A stretch of DNA of 23,607 nucleotides from a virus, in the IMG/VR virus record IMGVR_UViG_3300025543_000218, positions 1 to 23,607 of that record; one strand, written 5' to 3'. The notes under the pieces are model-generated. The model had not been told where the DNA came from, ran no database searches, and saw only the letters and a program-made list of their open reading frames with translations. Made by a program: the position numbers and the translations under genes. How positions within the stretch are numbered: the stretch's first letter is position 1; each line of letters begins with the position of its first letter. This document shows, piece by piece, positions 6,839 through 13,055 of the stretch.

Positions 6839-6937
6839 TTAGTAGGTTGGGACGATTACATAGTAGAGGGCAAAGAAGCCCCCGATGAGGAGCAATGCTC
6901 CGATTAGGTCTGCGAGTATTTGTAGTAGTGTTTTCAT
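6839..6937 (-). CDS. Single-helix membrane micropeptide (32 aa)
   Basis: ATG 6937 to TAA 6839 encodes MKTLLQILADLIGALLLIGG followed by 'FFALYYVIVPTY'. Residues 4-30 are one long hydrophobic helix. It directly follows a promoter-like site (TTGACT/TATTAT, 9 nt from -10 to ATG) and precedes the 76-aa gene by 4 nt. The promoter placement and operon packing support it. Function unknown; a membrane-acting phage peptide is a reasonable inference. Confidence 0.55.
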   Translation of the reverse strand: MKTLLQILADLIGALLLIGGFFALYYVIVPTY

Positions 6938-6939
6938 GT

Positions 6940-6974
6940 CGCCCTCATAATAGTCACTATTGAGGCACAGTCAA
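6940..6974 (-). promoter_or_regulatory. Sigma70-like promoter for the small-gene operon
   Basis: On the minus strand TTGACT (6974-6969) and TATTAT (6952-6947) are separated by 16 bp; each matches consensus in five of six positions. The predicted start near 6940 is only about 3 nt before ATG 6937. GAGGGCGAC lies between -10 and ATG; if transcription starts at 6940 its purine part would not be in the mRNA. Confidence 0.5.
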
Positions 6975-6983
6975 CAACTGTTT

Positions 6984-7181
6984 TCAATTATCTTCAATTT
7001 CTTTTTCTGGGTGAATTATCTGGTCTGCCTCCATCAGCCCGTGACACCTGCCAAGCTGCCACTGCAGTCGATGGTTCTCATCCTTGAGTGGACACTCCCG
7101 TGTGCGGTGTGGCGCACCTGTGATACACCAGTCCTCCAGACCACTCTGTAGTCCTTTTTTATATGCTTCTGTTTTATTCAT
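6984..7181 (-). CDS. Hypothetical small protein with Cys/His residues (65 aa)
   Basis: Not recognised. The protein has C19, C30 and C46 with neighbouring His (H25, H47) in 'EDWCITGAPHRTRECPLKDE' (16-35) and 'GRCHGLMEADQ', which could bind a metal, though the spacing fits no zinc-finger family I know. The rest is helical and charged. It lies between the hexamer array and the small-gene promoter. The leader is an A-run (AAAAAAAATAACTT) without Shine-Dalgarno sequence. Codon structure and lack of overlap support a real gene. Confidence 0.6.
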   Translation of the reverse strand: MNKTEAYKKGLQSGLEDWCITGAPHRTRECPLKDENHRLQWQLGRCHGLMEADQIIHPEKEIEDN

Positions 7182-7201
7182 AAGTTATTTTTTTTGGATG
7201 A

Positions 7202-7434
7202 GGTTACAGGTCACGCTTCCTATATATAGGAGCGTAACCTTGTAACCACCTCTGCTGGATTCGGTTACGGTAACTTGTATCTAAATGTAACCTTGTAACC
7301 TCGTATGGCGCAAGCCTTGATTCTATATAGGTTTGAGCATGGTTACACTTTTGAAAATAGTTTTGTAACCTCTGTAACCTTTTCCAAAACATTTCTGTTA
7401 GAAAAACAGCTAGGTTACACTTTTTTTTGTAACC
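7202..7434. repeat. Ordered GTAACC/GGTTAC hexamer array (candidate origin iterons or operators)
   Basis: The 300-bp gap 7182-7481 has no convincing gene but contains eleven exact hexamers: GGTTAC at 7202, 7263, 7341, 7413 and GTAACC at 7234, 7242, 7287, 7295, 7365, 7374, 7429 (left-hand positions). They form four units. The first three are GGTTAC, a spacer of 26, 18 and 18 bp, then GTAACC twice with 2-3 bp between; the fourth is GGTTACA, 8 bp, TGTAACC. Extra features: the palindrome CCTATATATAGG at 7219-7230 inside unit 1, GTTACGGTAAC at 7264-7274, and T/A-runs. Position just after the primase-helicase gene suggests an origin. Operators or folded mRNA hairpins are alternatives. The hexamers fall in changing codon phases, so no protein repeat explains them. 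Confidence 0.9.
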
Positions 7435-7481
7435 ACTATAAGTCATTTGTCTTCATGGTGTTAAGGTGTATTTTGCTCTTT

Positions 7482-9497
7482 TTAGAAGGGTTCATACATT
7501 TTGTATCCGTTCGAGGTTTTCATGATGACTTCGTTGTCCTTCCACTGGGTAATATACTTCTTAGCCAGAGCATCAGTCACCTCACAGACCCTCACTATGT
7601 CCCTCACTAATGCTCCGTGCGTCCACTCAGCCAGTGTTGACTCCTTAGCCACATCTGCTGCCATACGACTCATTGTCTCGACACGCTCACGATGCTTCTG
7701 CTCCGACTTGCTCTCAGATATCTCAACAAAGCCCTCCTCGAAGTCGCACCACTTCCACTGCACACCATGACCCTTACACACCTCACGCTTACGTGAGAAC
7801 CTCGTATAGGTCTCCCTCACGCCCTCGGAGTCAGTATCTATCTGTAGCACAACCTTGCTCTTACGCTCAAGCTGAGAGCCAAGGTGACCACGGGACTTGG
7901 TCTCACTGTTGGGGTTCAAGTGTAACACACCAAGGATGGCAACGTCATGCTTCTTAGCCATTGACATCCACTCAGCAGCCAATGCCACCGCAGACTCTTG
8001 ATCGTTAACATCTGATGACAGGTCAGCATAGCCGTCTAGGAACAGAGCCACAATGTCTGGATTCTTCTCTAGAACCACCCTCGCAGCTATCTGTGCGTCC
8101 TTAGAGCTAAAACCAGCAAGACTGTATGCCAGCAACCTCTCCTTGGGCGCACCTGCCCTCATCATAGCACTATGAAAGTCCTCTGCATCCTGCTCAAAGT
8201 CAAGATAGGCAATCTTGCCAGTGATAGGCTTATCAATAGTGAAACCAAGAGTCCTCTCACCTGTGAACATGGTGTGCATTGCAGCAGCCTTGGCTTGAGT
8301 CTTTCCAGCCTTGGACTGAGCCACAAGCGTGTGGATGTTCTGCGTCCAAAGAATACCAGTCCCGTCTAGACCTAAGAGTGGTGGTTGATGTGGTGGTGGT
8401 GACAACTCATCAAAAGCGCACTCCTGCATCCGTTCCCACACAGATGCATCAGCACTGTCCTCAGCACTCTCTGGTAGCAACTCAGCAAGCTTCTGTGGGT
8501 CTACGGTCTCATGCCTAGCATCACCATTGATCCACAGCACACGCTGGAAGCCGTTGCTCTTGTCGCTACGGTGAACAGCACCGAGCCTTGTAAGGTGTGC
8601 GGGGTTAAGCACCGCGCCATCACCACCAAGATCGACAAACATCTTACGCAGAGCGTGTATATCTTTGACACCCTTGGCAGAGAACGTAGCGTGGTAGGAT
8701 TTGCCAGCACTGAATAGCACTGAAACCAATGGCAGATGCCTAGCCAGATATCGGATAACACCAAGCTGGTGAAGGCGGGGCATCTTATCAGCTTCAAATG
8801 TAATGACATCAAGTGTCTCATTAGCGAACTCTAAGCCCCTGCCACCACTGGCATACTTAAGCTTGCCGTTAACCTTCTCGACTCGCTCCTCTGTTGTCAG
8901 CGTCCTACGCATAGGATTAGCAATCAACTGATCGTAGCCTTCTTCAACGATATTGTCTGCCATCATTAGCCAGCTAGAGGTGTGAGCTATCATACCTTGA
9001 TATCTGTTACCAATGTAGACAGGCTTGTCCACACCCTTAAAGAACTCAGCTAGGAAGTCTGAGACGTTATCAATCTCTGGGGTATCTCCCAGCTTGGAAA
9101 TCAATTCCTCCTCGCTCAGTGGCTCAATGCTCCTGTGCTTAAGGTTGGACTTGACATCCTCAATGTCAGTCTCAAATAAACGCCAGTCGGATCTCTTGAT
9201 AGGAGTATCTGAGCCAGTCCCGTAGATGAGATCTAATGCTCGCTCTACCTCGCCGCCTACTATGTCTCGGTGTGCATCGGTCTTATATAATACCTCCGCA
9301 GCTTGCTTTATGGTAAAGCCAGAGTCCTGTAGTGCGCGTGATGCTCCACACAGGTTGCTGTTGAGGTTCTCCATCAGTGCAGTGCTAAGATATTTCTGTA
9401 TAGAGGATGACACTTCTAACATCCTCTTCCTTGTGTCGTCTGTTAGTTTATCAATGTTCTTAAACTCGCAGACATCTTGTAGTGATATTTCGTTCAT
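7482..9497 (-). CDS. AEP primase-like / RecA-like (RepA-type) helicase fusion
   Basis: This 671-aa protein probably supplies priming and unwinding for phage replication. The middle part resembles archaeo-eukaryotic primases: 'FEADKM' (234-239, acidic motif I), 'SAGKSYHATF' (263-272, motif II with its His) and 'HLTRLGAVHR' (301-310). The C-terminal half is a RecA-fold ATPase of the RepA/AAA_25 kind: Walker A AQSKAGKT (393-400), Walker B 'DIVALFLDGYADL' (481-493) and 'LGVLHLNPN' (522-530). Residues about 625-671 look like a winged helix. In AEP motif I the first acidic residue is Glu rather than Asp, so primase activity could be altered. The gene starts 5 nt after the XRE gene and ends beside the hexamer array. 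Confidence 0.75.
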   Translation of the reverse strand: MNEISLQDVCEFKNIDKLTDDTRKRMLEVSSSIQKYLSTALMENLNSNLCGASRALQDSGFTIKQAAEVLYKTDAHRDIVGGEVERALDLIYGTGSDTPIKRSDWRLFETDIEDVKSNLKHRSIEPLSEEELISKLGDTPEIDNVSDFLAEFFKGVDKPVYIGNRYQGMIAHTSSWLMMADNIVEEGYDQLIANPMRRTLTTEERVEKVNGKLKYASGGRGLEFANETLDVITFEADKMPRLHQLGVIRYLARHLPLVSVLFSAGKSYHATFSAKGVKDIHALRKMFVDLGGDGAVLNPAHLTRLGAVHRSDKSNGFQRVLWINGDARHETVDPQKLAELLPESAEDSADASVWERMQECAFDELSPPPHQPPLLGLDGTGILWTQNIHTLVAQSKAGKTQAKAAAMHTMFTGERTLGFTIDKPITGKIAYLDFEQDAEDFHSAMMRAGAPKERLLAYSLAGFSSKDAQIAARVVLEKNPDIVALFLDGYADLSSDVNDQESAVALAAEWMSMAKKHDVAILGVLHLNPNSETKSRGHLGSQLERKSKVVLQIDTDSEGVRETYTRFSRKREVCKGHGVQWKWCDFEEGFVEISESKSEQKHRERVETMSRMAADVAKESTLAEWTHGALVRDIVRVCEVTDALAKKYITQWKDNEVIMKTSNGYKMYEPF

Positions 9498-9502
9498 TGT
9501 CG

Positions 9503-9721
9503 TTATACCAGTTCGAAGTCACTTAAAGACCAAGGGGAGAGGGTTTCATAGATGTGTTCTGCTAGATGGACTGACGGGGAGTGATTCCCGTGACGGATGT
9601 TGAGGATGGTGGACGGTGCAACGCCGCACTTTGCAGCGATAATGTAGTCTGGGCGATTCTCTAACAGGATTAGATACTGGATCGCGTCCAGTAGATGTGA
9701 TTTAGTTGGTTCGTTACTCAT
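9503..9721 (-). CDS. XRE-family (Cro/CI-type) HTH regulator (72 aa)
   Basis: I start it at ATG 9721 (MSNEPTKS); a TTG at 9760 lies in the -35 box of the promoter and is unlikely. Residues about 22-40, with 'IAAKCGVAPSTILNIRHGN', form a clear lambda-repressor-type helix-turn-helix; the rest is a short helical end without a dimerisation or peptidase domain. It is the first gene of the leftward unit, 5 nt before the primase-helicase, and stands divergent to the early plus-strand operon. That layout is that of a phage switch repressor. Its promoter leaves about 4 nt of leader, like the leaderless cI transcript of lambda. Whether the phage is temperate cannot be decided here. Confidence 0.72.
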   Translation of the reverse strand: MSNEPTKSHLLDAIQYLILLENRPDYIIAAKCGVAPSTILNIRHGNHSPSVHLAEHIYETLSPWSLSDFELV

Positions 9722-9724
9722 AAC

Positions 9725-9760
9725 AGGGGTGTTTATACGCGGGTTTGATATTTGTGTCAA
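9725..9760 (-). promoter_or_regulatory. Near-consensus sigma70 promoter for the repressor/primase unit
   Basis: On the minus strand TTGACA (9760-9755, perfect) and TATAAA (9737-9732, five of six) are 17 bp apart. The expected start near 9725 leaves about 4 nt before ATG 9721. This is the best promoter match in the window. Confidence 0.75.
9745..9760. promoter_or_regulatory. Dyad overlapping the leftward -35 box (operator candidate)
   Basis: TTGATATTTGTGTCAA is a 16-bp imperfect dyad (TTGAxA N4 TxTCAA; five of eight base pairs symmetric). It covers the -35 hexamer of the leftward promoter, where an HTH repressor would block its own gene. Confidence 0.35.
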
Positions 9761-9778
9761 TTTTTAATTCTTTTTCTA

Positions 9779-9813
9779 TTGACTCGACTAATATTATCAG
9801 TATGCTAGGGACA
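9779..9813 (+). promoter_or_regulatory. Sigma70-like promoter for the early plus-strand operon
   Basis: TTGACT (9779-9784) and TATGCT (9801-9806) are 16 bp apart; the -35 matches five of six and the -10 four of six bases. The predicted start near 9813 is about 3 nt before ATG 9816. An AGGGA just upstream of the ATG would help translation only if transcription starts earlier than predicted. The two divergent -35 boxes are 18 bp apart. Confidence 0.55.
9787..9801. promoter_or_regulatory. Dyad inside the rightward promoter spacer (operator candidate)
   Basis: ACTAATATTATCAGT is a 15-bp dyad with six of seven pairs symmetric around 9794. It fills the -35/-10 spacer of the rightward promoter. It does not share its half-site with the other dyad (9745-9760), so the two may be bound by different proteins. 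Confidence 0.35.
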
Positions 9814-9815
9814 CC

Positions 9816-10268
9816 ATGAAACGAAAACACAAACGAGCAGGAGTATTTAAGGTTGGTGAAGATACAATTATCACAAGCAGACCTTTATTAGATTTGCCAG
9901 AGGATCATAAATTTGTCAGACAGAAACACGCCATCGAAGGCAGATGGCAAAAAGCAGAAGATAAAGGCGTTAAAATAATGCAGATATTAAACCATGAGAC
10001 AGCACTGGCTGTGGTCAAAAAATATATACCAGAAATGGAGCAAGCAGCCAAAGATGCAAAGGAGGGCGATTCGGTATACGGTTGTCAAACATTCTTATTT
10101 AAGGATTCAACATTCACCACTGTAATAGTAATGCACAATCCACCAGAGGAAGATGACCCAGACAATCTTGAGAGCGGCTGGGGAGCAGCCATAGTTAAGG
10201 GCGACTCAGTTTATGCTGAGAAGTATTCTAAATACGCCCAAAAAAGCATAACCCAAATGGCAGACTAA
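9816..10268 (+). CDS. Hypothetical early protein (150 aa), first gene of the plus-strand operon
   Basis: Not recognised. The N-terminus is strongly basic (MKRKHKRAGVFKVG). Residues about 56-87 ('QILNHETALAVVKKYIPEME') look helical, and 'TFTTVIVMHNPPEEDDPDN' (106-124) combines a strand with an acidic loop. No catalytic motif is visible. Base composition is more A-rich than in the nuclease genes after it. It is first behind the rightward promoter, and its stop TAA shares a base with the ATG of the DUF2800 gene (TAATG), so both should be translated together. Early position suggests an immediate-early host-interaction or replication accessory protein, without further proof. Confidence 0.75.
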   Translation: MKRKHKRAGVFKVGEDTIITSRPLLDLPEDHKFVRQKHAIEGRWQKAEDKGVKIMQILNHETALAVVKKYIPEMEQAAKDAKEGDSVYGCQTFLFKDSTFTTVIVMHNPPEEDDPDNLESGWGAAIVKGDSVYAEKYSKYAQKSITQMAD

Positions 10269-11329
10269 TGAACACGACAACAGAAAACCACGAAGACAGA
10301 AGCCACGCCAAAGCATCACCAAGCGGATACCGTAGGTGGATGAATTGTAGCGGCTCACTCAATCTAGAGCAGAAGCTTAAAGATAAAGGACTCATCCCAG
10401 AGTTTGAAGAATCATCCCCTGCGGCAGCGGAGGGAACTAGGCTACATGAAGTAGCCGAGAAAGTTCTAACAGGTGAGACGCTCTTATGTCCAACAGAAGT
10501 AAAACCTTACGTAGATTACTGTCGGGACAACACCCCAGAGGGTGCAGAAACATTTATTGAGGAGCGCGTCCCCTTGTTTTACTCTCGCACTGAAACTGGC
10601 TCGGTTGACTACGCATGGCGCAAGGACGATGTCCTCCAGTGTGTAGACCTCAAGACTGGACGCATCAAAGTGGATTCGATGGGTAACCTTCAGCTACTGG
10701 TGTATGCAATGGGTCTAGTGACTCCTGCCGTCAAGGAGCTACGCCTAACAATCTTCCAGTATGATACTCCATACACTTGGAACATCTCCATCCAAGATGC
10801 TAACGAGCTATGCCACGACCTCATGGAAGCAGCTAGGAAGGCACTAGACAAGAGTAACACGGATCTAACAGCATCCACCGATGCGTGTCGCTGGTGCAGG
10901 TGTAAACCGTATTGCCCAGAATACACTGGAGGAATAATGAGCCTGTTAGAAGACACCAACATGAAAATAATATCAGACGAACAGCTAGTCAAATTGATGG
11001 CAGAGAAAAAAAAGATTCTAACACTTCTCGACAACGTGGAAAAAGTGTTGTTTGATCGTGCCAGTGCTGGCGAGACCATCAACGGAGTTCATCTCACCAC
11101 TGGAAGAAAACAGAACAAACAATGGATCAAAGGCGTAGAGCCAGTTGAAGAAATGATCAAACTCGGTCTTCACCTCGACCAAGTTGTTAAGACCACACCG
11201 ATCACGCCGACACAAGCAATGAAACTAACAGATGTCCCAGACGAACTATACGAGCAGCCCGATGGCAAGCTCAAGCTAGAGGTCGATGACATCACTGAAG
11301 TCCTCAACGAACTAGAGGATCTCCACTAA
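10268..11329 (+). CDS. DUF2800 family PD-(D/E)XK nuclease with Fe-S-type cysteines (Cas4/AddB-like)
   Basis: The 353-aa protein begins with the family's typical 'SHAKASPSGYRRWMNCSGS' (12-30). Motifs of a RecB/Cas4-type nuclease follow: 'EGTRLHEVAE' (55-64, His 60), 'GSVDYAW' (111-117, Asp 114), 'DLKTGR' (127-132, the D-x-K core) and 'QLLVYAMGL' (142-150). C27 with C207, C210, C212 and C216 ('DACRWCRCKPYCPEY', 206-220) give the four-cysteine pattern of an iron-sulfur cluster seen in AddB and Cas4. In phages this family sits next to DUF2815 and is thought to work in DNA replication or recombination, probably as a 5' end-processing exonuclease. The C-terminal 130 residues are a helical extension. 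Confidence 0.82.
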   Translation: MNTTTENHEDRSHAKASPSGYRRWMNCSGSLNLEQKLKDKGLIPEFEESSPAAAEGTRLHEVAEKVLTGETLLCPTEVKPYVDYCRDNTPEGAETFIEERVPLFYSRTETGSVDYAWRKDDVLQCVDLKTGRIKVDSMGNLQLLVYAMGLVTPAVKELRLTIFQYDTPYTWNISIQDANELCHDLMEAARKALDKSNTDLTASTDACRWCRCKPYCPEYTGGIMSLLEDTNMKIISDEQLVKLMAEKKKILTLLDNVEKVLFDRASAGETINGVHLTTGRKQNKQWIKGVEPVEEMIKLGLHLDQVVKTTPITPTQAMKLTDVPDELYEQPDGKLKLEVDDITEVLNELEDLH

Positions 11330-11337
11330 ACAATCTC

Positions 11338-11362
11338 GCTTACCAGTAATCTTCTGGTGAGC
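11338..11362 (+). promoter_or_regulatory. Hairpin between the nuclease and ssDNA-binding protein genes
   Basis: GCTTACCAG and CTGGTGAGC form a 9-bp stem with one G-U wobble and a 7-nt loop. No U-run follows, so it is not a typical terminator. It may be an RNase processing site or may set relative expression of the next gene, whose leader (AAATAATACC) has no Shine-Dalgarno sequence. Confidence 0.4.
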
Positions 11363-11395
11363 AGAACTAAACAAAATACAAAATAAAATAATACC

Positions 11396-11956
11396 ATGAA
11401 AATAGTAATTAAAAATGCACGACTTAGTTTTAACTCAATCTTCAATGCGGAGTCCCGCTTCGAAGGTGATCCTAAGTTTTCCGCAATGATGATCCTTGAT
11501 CCTAAAAGTGAGGACGGCAAAGCCAACCTCGCTAACATCAAGTCGGTCATTCGTCAACTGGAGCAGGAGAAGTTGAGGGGCAAAGAACTGCCAATCGACA
11601 AGCTCCCACTTCAAGACGGCAACAACGATGAAGGAGAAGGCAAGTACACAGGCTGGCAAGACCAGATCATTGTGAGTGCCGCCTCTAAGAATCGTCCCGT
11701 TGTAGTCGGTCGTAAGCGTCAACCTGTTGCTGAACAAGATGCCGAGGACGTTCCCTACAGTGGCTGCTACGTTAACGTAGTGGTGGACGCATGGGCAATG
11801 GATCATCAGAGCTGGGGTCAGAGAGTTATCTTTGAACTCAAGGCAATCCAATTCAGCAAAGCAGGTGAGCCATTCGTTGCATCTGGAGTCGATATTAAAA
11901 ACGACTTCGATGAGCTTGATGTAGAGGAGGTAGCCTCATCCGTATTTGACATGTAA
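11396..11956 (+). CDS. DUF2815 family ssDNA-binding protein
   Basis: The 186-aa protein starts 'MKIVIKNARLSFNSIFNAES' and continues with 'GDPKFSAMMILDP' (24-36), 'GSGxx'-free middle 'GKYTGWQDQIIVSAASKNRP' and 'YSGCYVNVVVDAWA' (121-134), then 'GVDIKNDFDELD' and a hydrophobic end 'SSVFDM'. This is the DUF2815 pattern, an OB-fold single-stranded-DNA-binding protein family of phage. The acidic tail ending in Phe-Asp-Met is like the partner-binding tip of bacterial SSB. It would coat ssDNA made by the helicases and the DUF2800 nuclease next to it. Family neighbours normally include a DNA polymerase A gene right after it; here an 81-bp structured gap follows instead. Confidence 0.82.
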   Translation: MKIVIKNARLSFNSIFNAESRFEGDPKFSAMMILDPKSEDGKANLANIKSVIRQLEQEKLRGKELPIDKLPLQDGNNDEGEGKYTGWQDQIIVSAASKNRPVVVGRKRQPVAEQDAEDVPYSGCYVNVVVDAWAMDHQSWGQRVIFELKAIQFSKAGEPFVASGVDIKNDFDELDVEEVASSVFDM

Positions 11957-11967
11957 TTCACCCTAAA

Positions 11968-12022
11968 GCCTCTCACCCCAACCTTACTCCACCATGTGGA
12001 CGCAGTTGCAGGGGTGAGGGGC
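11968..12022 (+). promoter_or_regulatory. Two-tier GC-rich hairpin with a 7-codon open frame
   Basis: GCCTCTCACCCC (11968-11979) pairs with GGGGTGAGGGGC (12011-12022), 12 bp with one wobble. Inside its loop TCCAC (11988-11992) pairs with GTGGA (11996-12000) around CAT. An ATG at 11994 opens MWTQLQG and stops at 12015-12017 within the right arm, so a translating ribosome would melt the outer stem. No U-run follows. It may be a terminator/attenuator or a translation control element between the ssDNA-binding protein gene and the next gene. Confidence 0.55.
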
Positions 12023-12037
12023 ATTACACTACAAGAC

Positions 12038-12370
12038 ATGACAACTATATTAGCATATTGGAGAGATAAGACTTTTACAATACTACAGGCAAGAACTATG
12101 TGGGAACTGTTTGAACAGTTAGATTGTGAAGGAGATCCATCAAGCCCATGCTTACGCATACTGCCCAGCGGATTTTCTATTGCGGTCAACAGAAAGCATC
12201 ACCCATCATTAATGCACACCGAATTAGATAGTAGTATAGCCAAGTTACCCAAGATAAAAATAATGGATATATACAAGGCAATTGACGACAGGTTTGGTGA
12301 TAATACGGAAGCATCTAATGTTTGGCATTACGATAAGACTATTAAACAAGCAATGAAATTAGTCTCTTGA
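12038..12370 (+). CDS. Hypothetical protein (110 aa) between DUF2815 and VRR-NUC genes
   Basis: Not recognised. I start it at ATG 12038 (MTTILAYWRDKTF); a GTG at 11996 would add 14 residues but would put the hairpin in the coding region. The protein has 'LQARTMWELFEQLDCEG' (16-32), 'LPSGFSIAVNRKHHPS' (42-57) and a helical C-terminus; no catalytic pattern is clear. The leader ACACTACAAGAC shares ACACTACAA with the starts at 14943 and 15004. It occupies the place of the family A polymerase gene of related gene sets. Its stop TGA overlaps the TTG start of the next gene. Confidence 0.65.
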   Translation: MTTILAYWRDKTFTILQARTMWELFEQLDCEGDPSSPCLRILPSGFSIAVNRKHHPSLMHTELDSSIAKLPKIKIMDIYKAIDDRFGDNTEASNVWHYDKTIKQAMKLVS

Positions 12371-12642
12371 GAGAATCAGCCATTGAACAAGCAATATGCC
12401 GATACGCCAAAAGTGTCGGCATTTTGCAGTTCAAGTTCACATCACCTAACAGGGCGGGAGTTCCCGACCGTATCTTTCTCTTCCCAGACAGGAAGGTAAT
12501 ATTTATGGAGATGAAGACACCGAAGGGCAGACTCTCCAGACTACAGGAGAACGAGATACGCATCATCAAGAAGTATGGACATAGTGTATACGTGGTTGAC
12601 TCGGTCGAGCAGGGGAAAGAAATACTAGATAGTCACCTATGA
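12367..12642 (+). CDS. VRR-NUC domain nuclease (91 aa)
   Basis: This is a stand-alone VRR-NUC: 'ESAIEQAICRYAKSVG' (3-18) is the opening helix, 'GVPDRIFLF' (31-39) gives the PD motif and 'FMEMKTPKGRLSRLQ' (46-60) the E-x-K with the following Lys-Gly-Arg and Gln. Phage VRR-NUC proteins are structure-specific nucleases, in some cases Holliday junction resolvases, and are typically found next to an SNF2-like helicase, as here. The start is TTG (12367), within TTGA of the previous stop, because no ATG or GTG is available between the upstream stop and the domain. It ends in ATGA overlap with the next gene. Confidence 0.88.
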   Translation: MRESAIEQAICRYAKSVGILQFKFTSPNRAGVPDRIFLFPDRKVIFMEMKTPKGRLSRLQENEIRIIKKYGHSVYVVDSVEQGKEILDSHL

Positions 12643-13055
12643 ACTCGACTGGTGACATAGCAGAGATGGCGTTTATGTTAGAAGCAGCAAAACGCGGCTA
12701 CACCGTCTTCATACCATTCTCTCATGACACCAAGGTTGACATCATTATAATGAAGGCAGGAGAAAAACCGATCACATGCCAAGTAAAGAAGGCTACCCTG
12801 CAAAAGAATCCTCCACACCTTATGCAGACATGGAAGGCTTTACTGGGTTCAGCCAAGTCATCTGTTAGGGTATGCACGGAAGACAACCCAAGATTTACAA
12901 AGTATCAGACAGGAGCATTCGACATGCTGGTCATGTTTATCCAAGAGCAAGACCGATTTGTATTCCACAGGCTGGAAGACGTTGTCGGCAAAGCTGGGGT
13001 GAGGTGGAACAAAAAGCACCCATCCAACAACTGGGAAAAATTCAATGAACTTTAA
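12639..13055 (+). CDS. PD-(D/E)XK endonuclease-like protein (PDDEXK_11-type, 138 aa)
   Basis: The arrangement 'STGDIAEMAFMLEAAKRGYTVFIP' (3-26), 'DTKVDIIIM' (30-38) and 'ITCQVKKAT' (45-53) is that of the short PD-(D/E)XK family seen in intron and prophage endonucleases: E9, D34 and Q-x-K with Gln in place of the usual Glu. The N-terminal 'GDIAE...A..rGy.V..P' is very characteristic. It probably cuts or binds branched or foreign DNA; a Holliday-resolvase-like role beside VRR-NUC would be partly redundant. ATGA coupling to VRR-NUC and an 11-nt overlap with the helicase gene place it inside the replication/recombination operon. Confidence 0.7.
   Translation: MNSTGDIAEMAFMLEAAKRGYTVFIPFSHDTKVDIIIMKAGEKPITCQVKKATLQKNPPHLMQTWKALLGSAKSSVRVCTEDNPRFTKYQTGAFDMLVMFIQEQDRFVFHRLEDVVGKAGVRWNKKHPSNNWEKFNEL

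Noticed and set aside
7202-7434. CRISPR array or REP elements
   Set aside because: The repeats are 6 bp, occur in both orientations and have spacers of unequal length; there is no cas gene.
7204-7446. An 80-codon minus-strand frame across the hexamer array
   Set aside because: The GGTTAC copies fall in all three codon phases and both orientations, so they are not protein repeats. No family is seen, and the start has no supporting signal.
7305-7610. A 101-codon plus-strand frame over the array and the primase-helicase 3' end
   Set aside because: It runs against the minus-strand unit, overlaps a well-supported gene and has a composition typical of antisense frames.
9503-9760. Clear proof that the phage is temperate
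   Set aside because: A repressor-like gene and divergent promoters are present, but no integrase, excisionase or attachment site was found in the window.
11435-11851. A 138-codon minus-strand frame opposite the DUF2815 gene
   Set aside because: Antisense to a recognised gene; no motif and no start signal.
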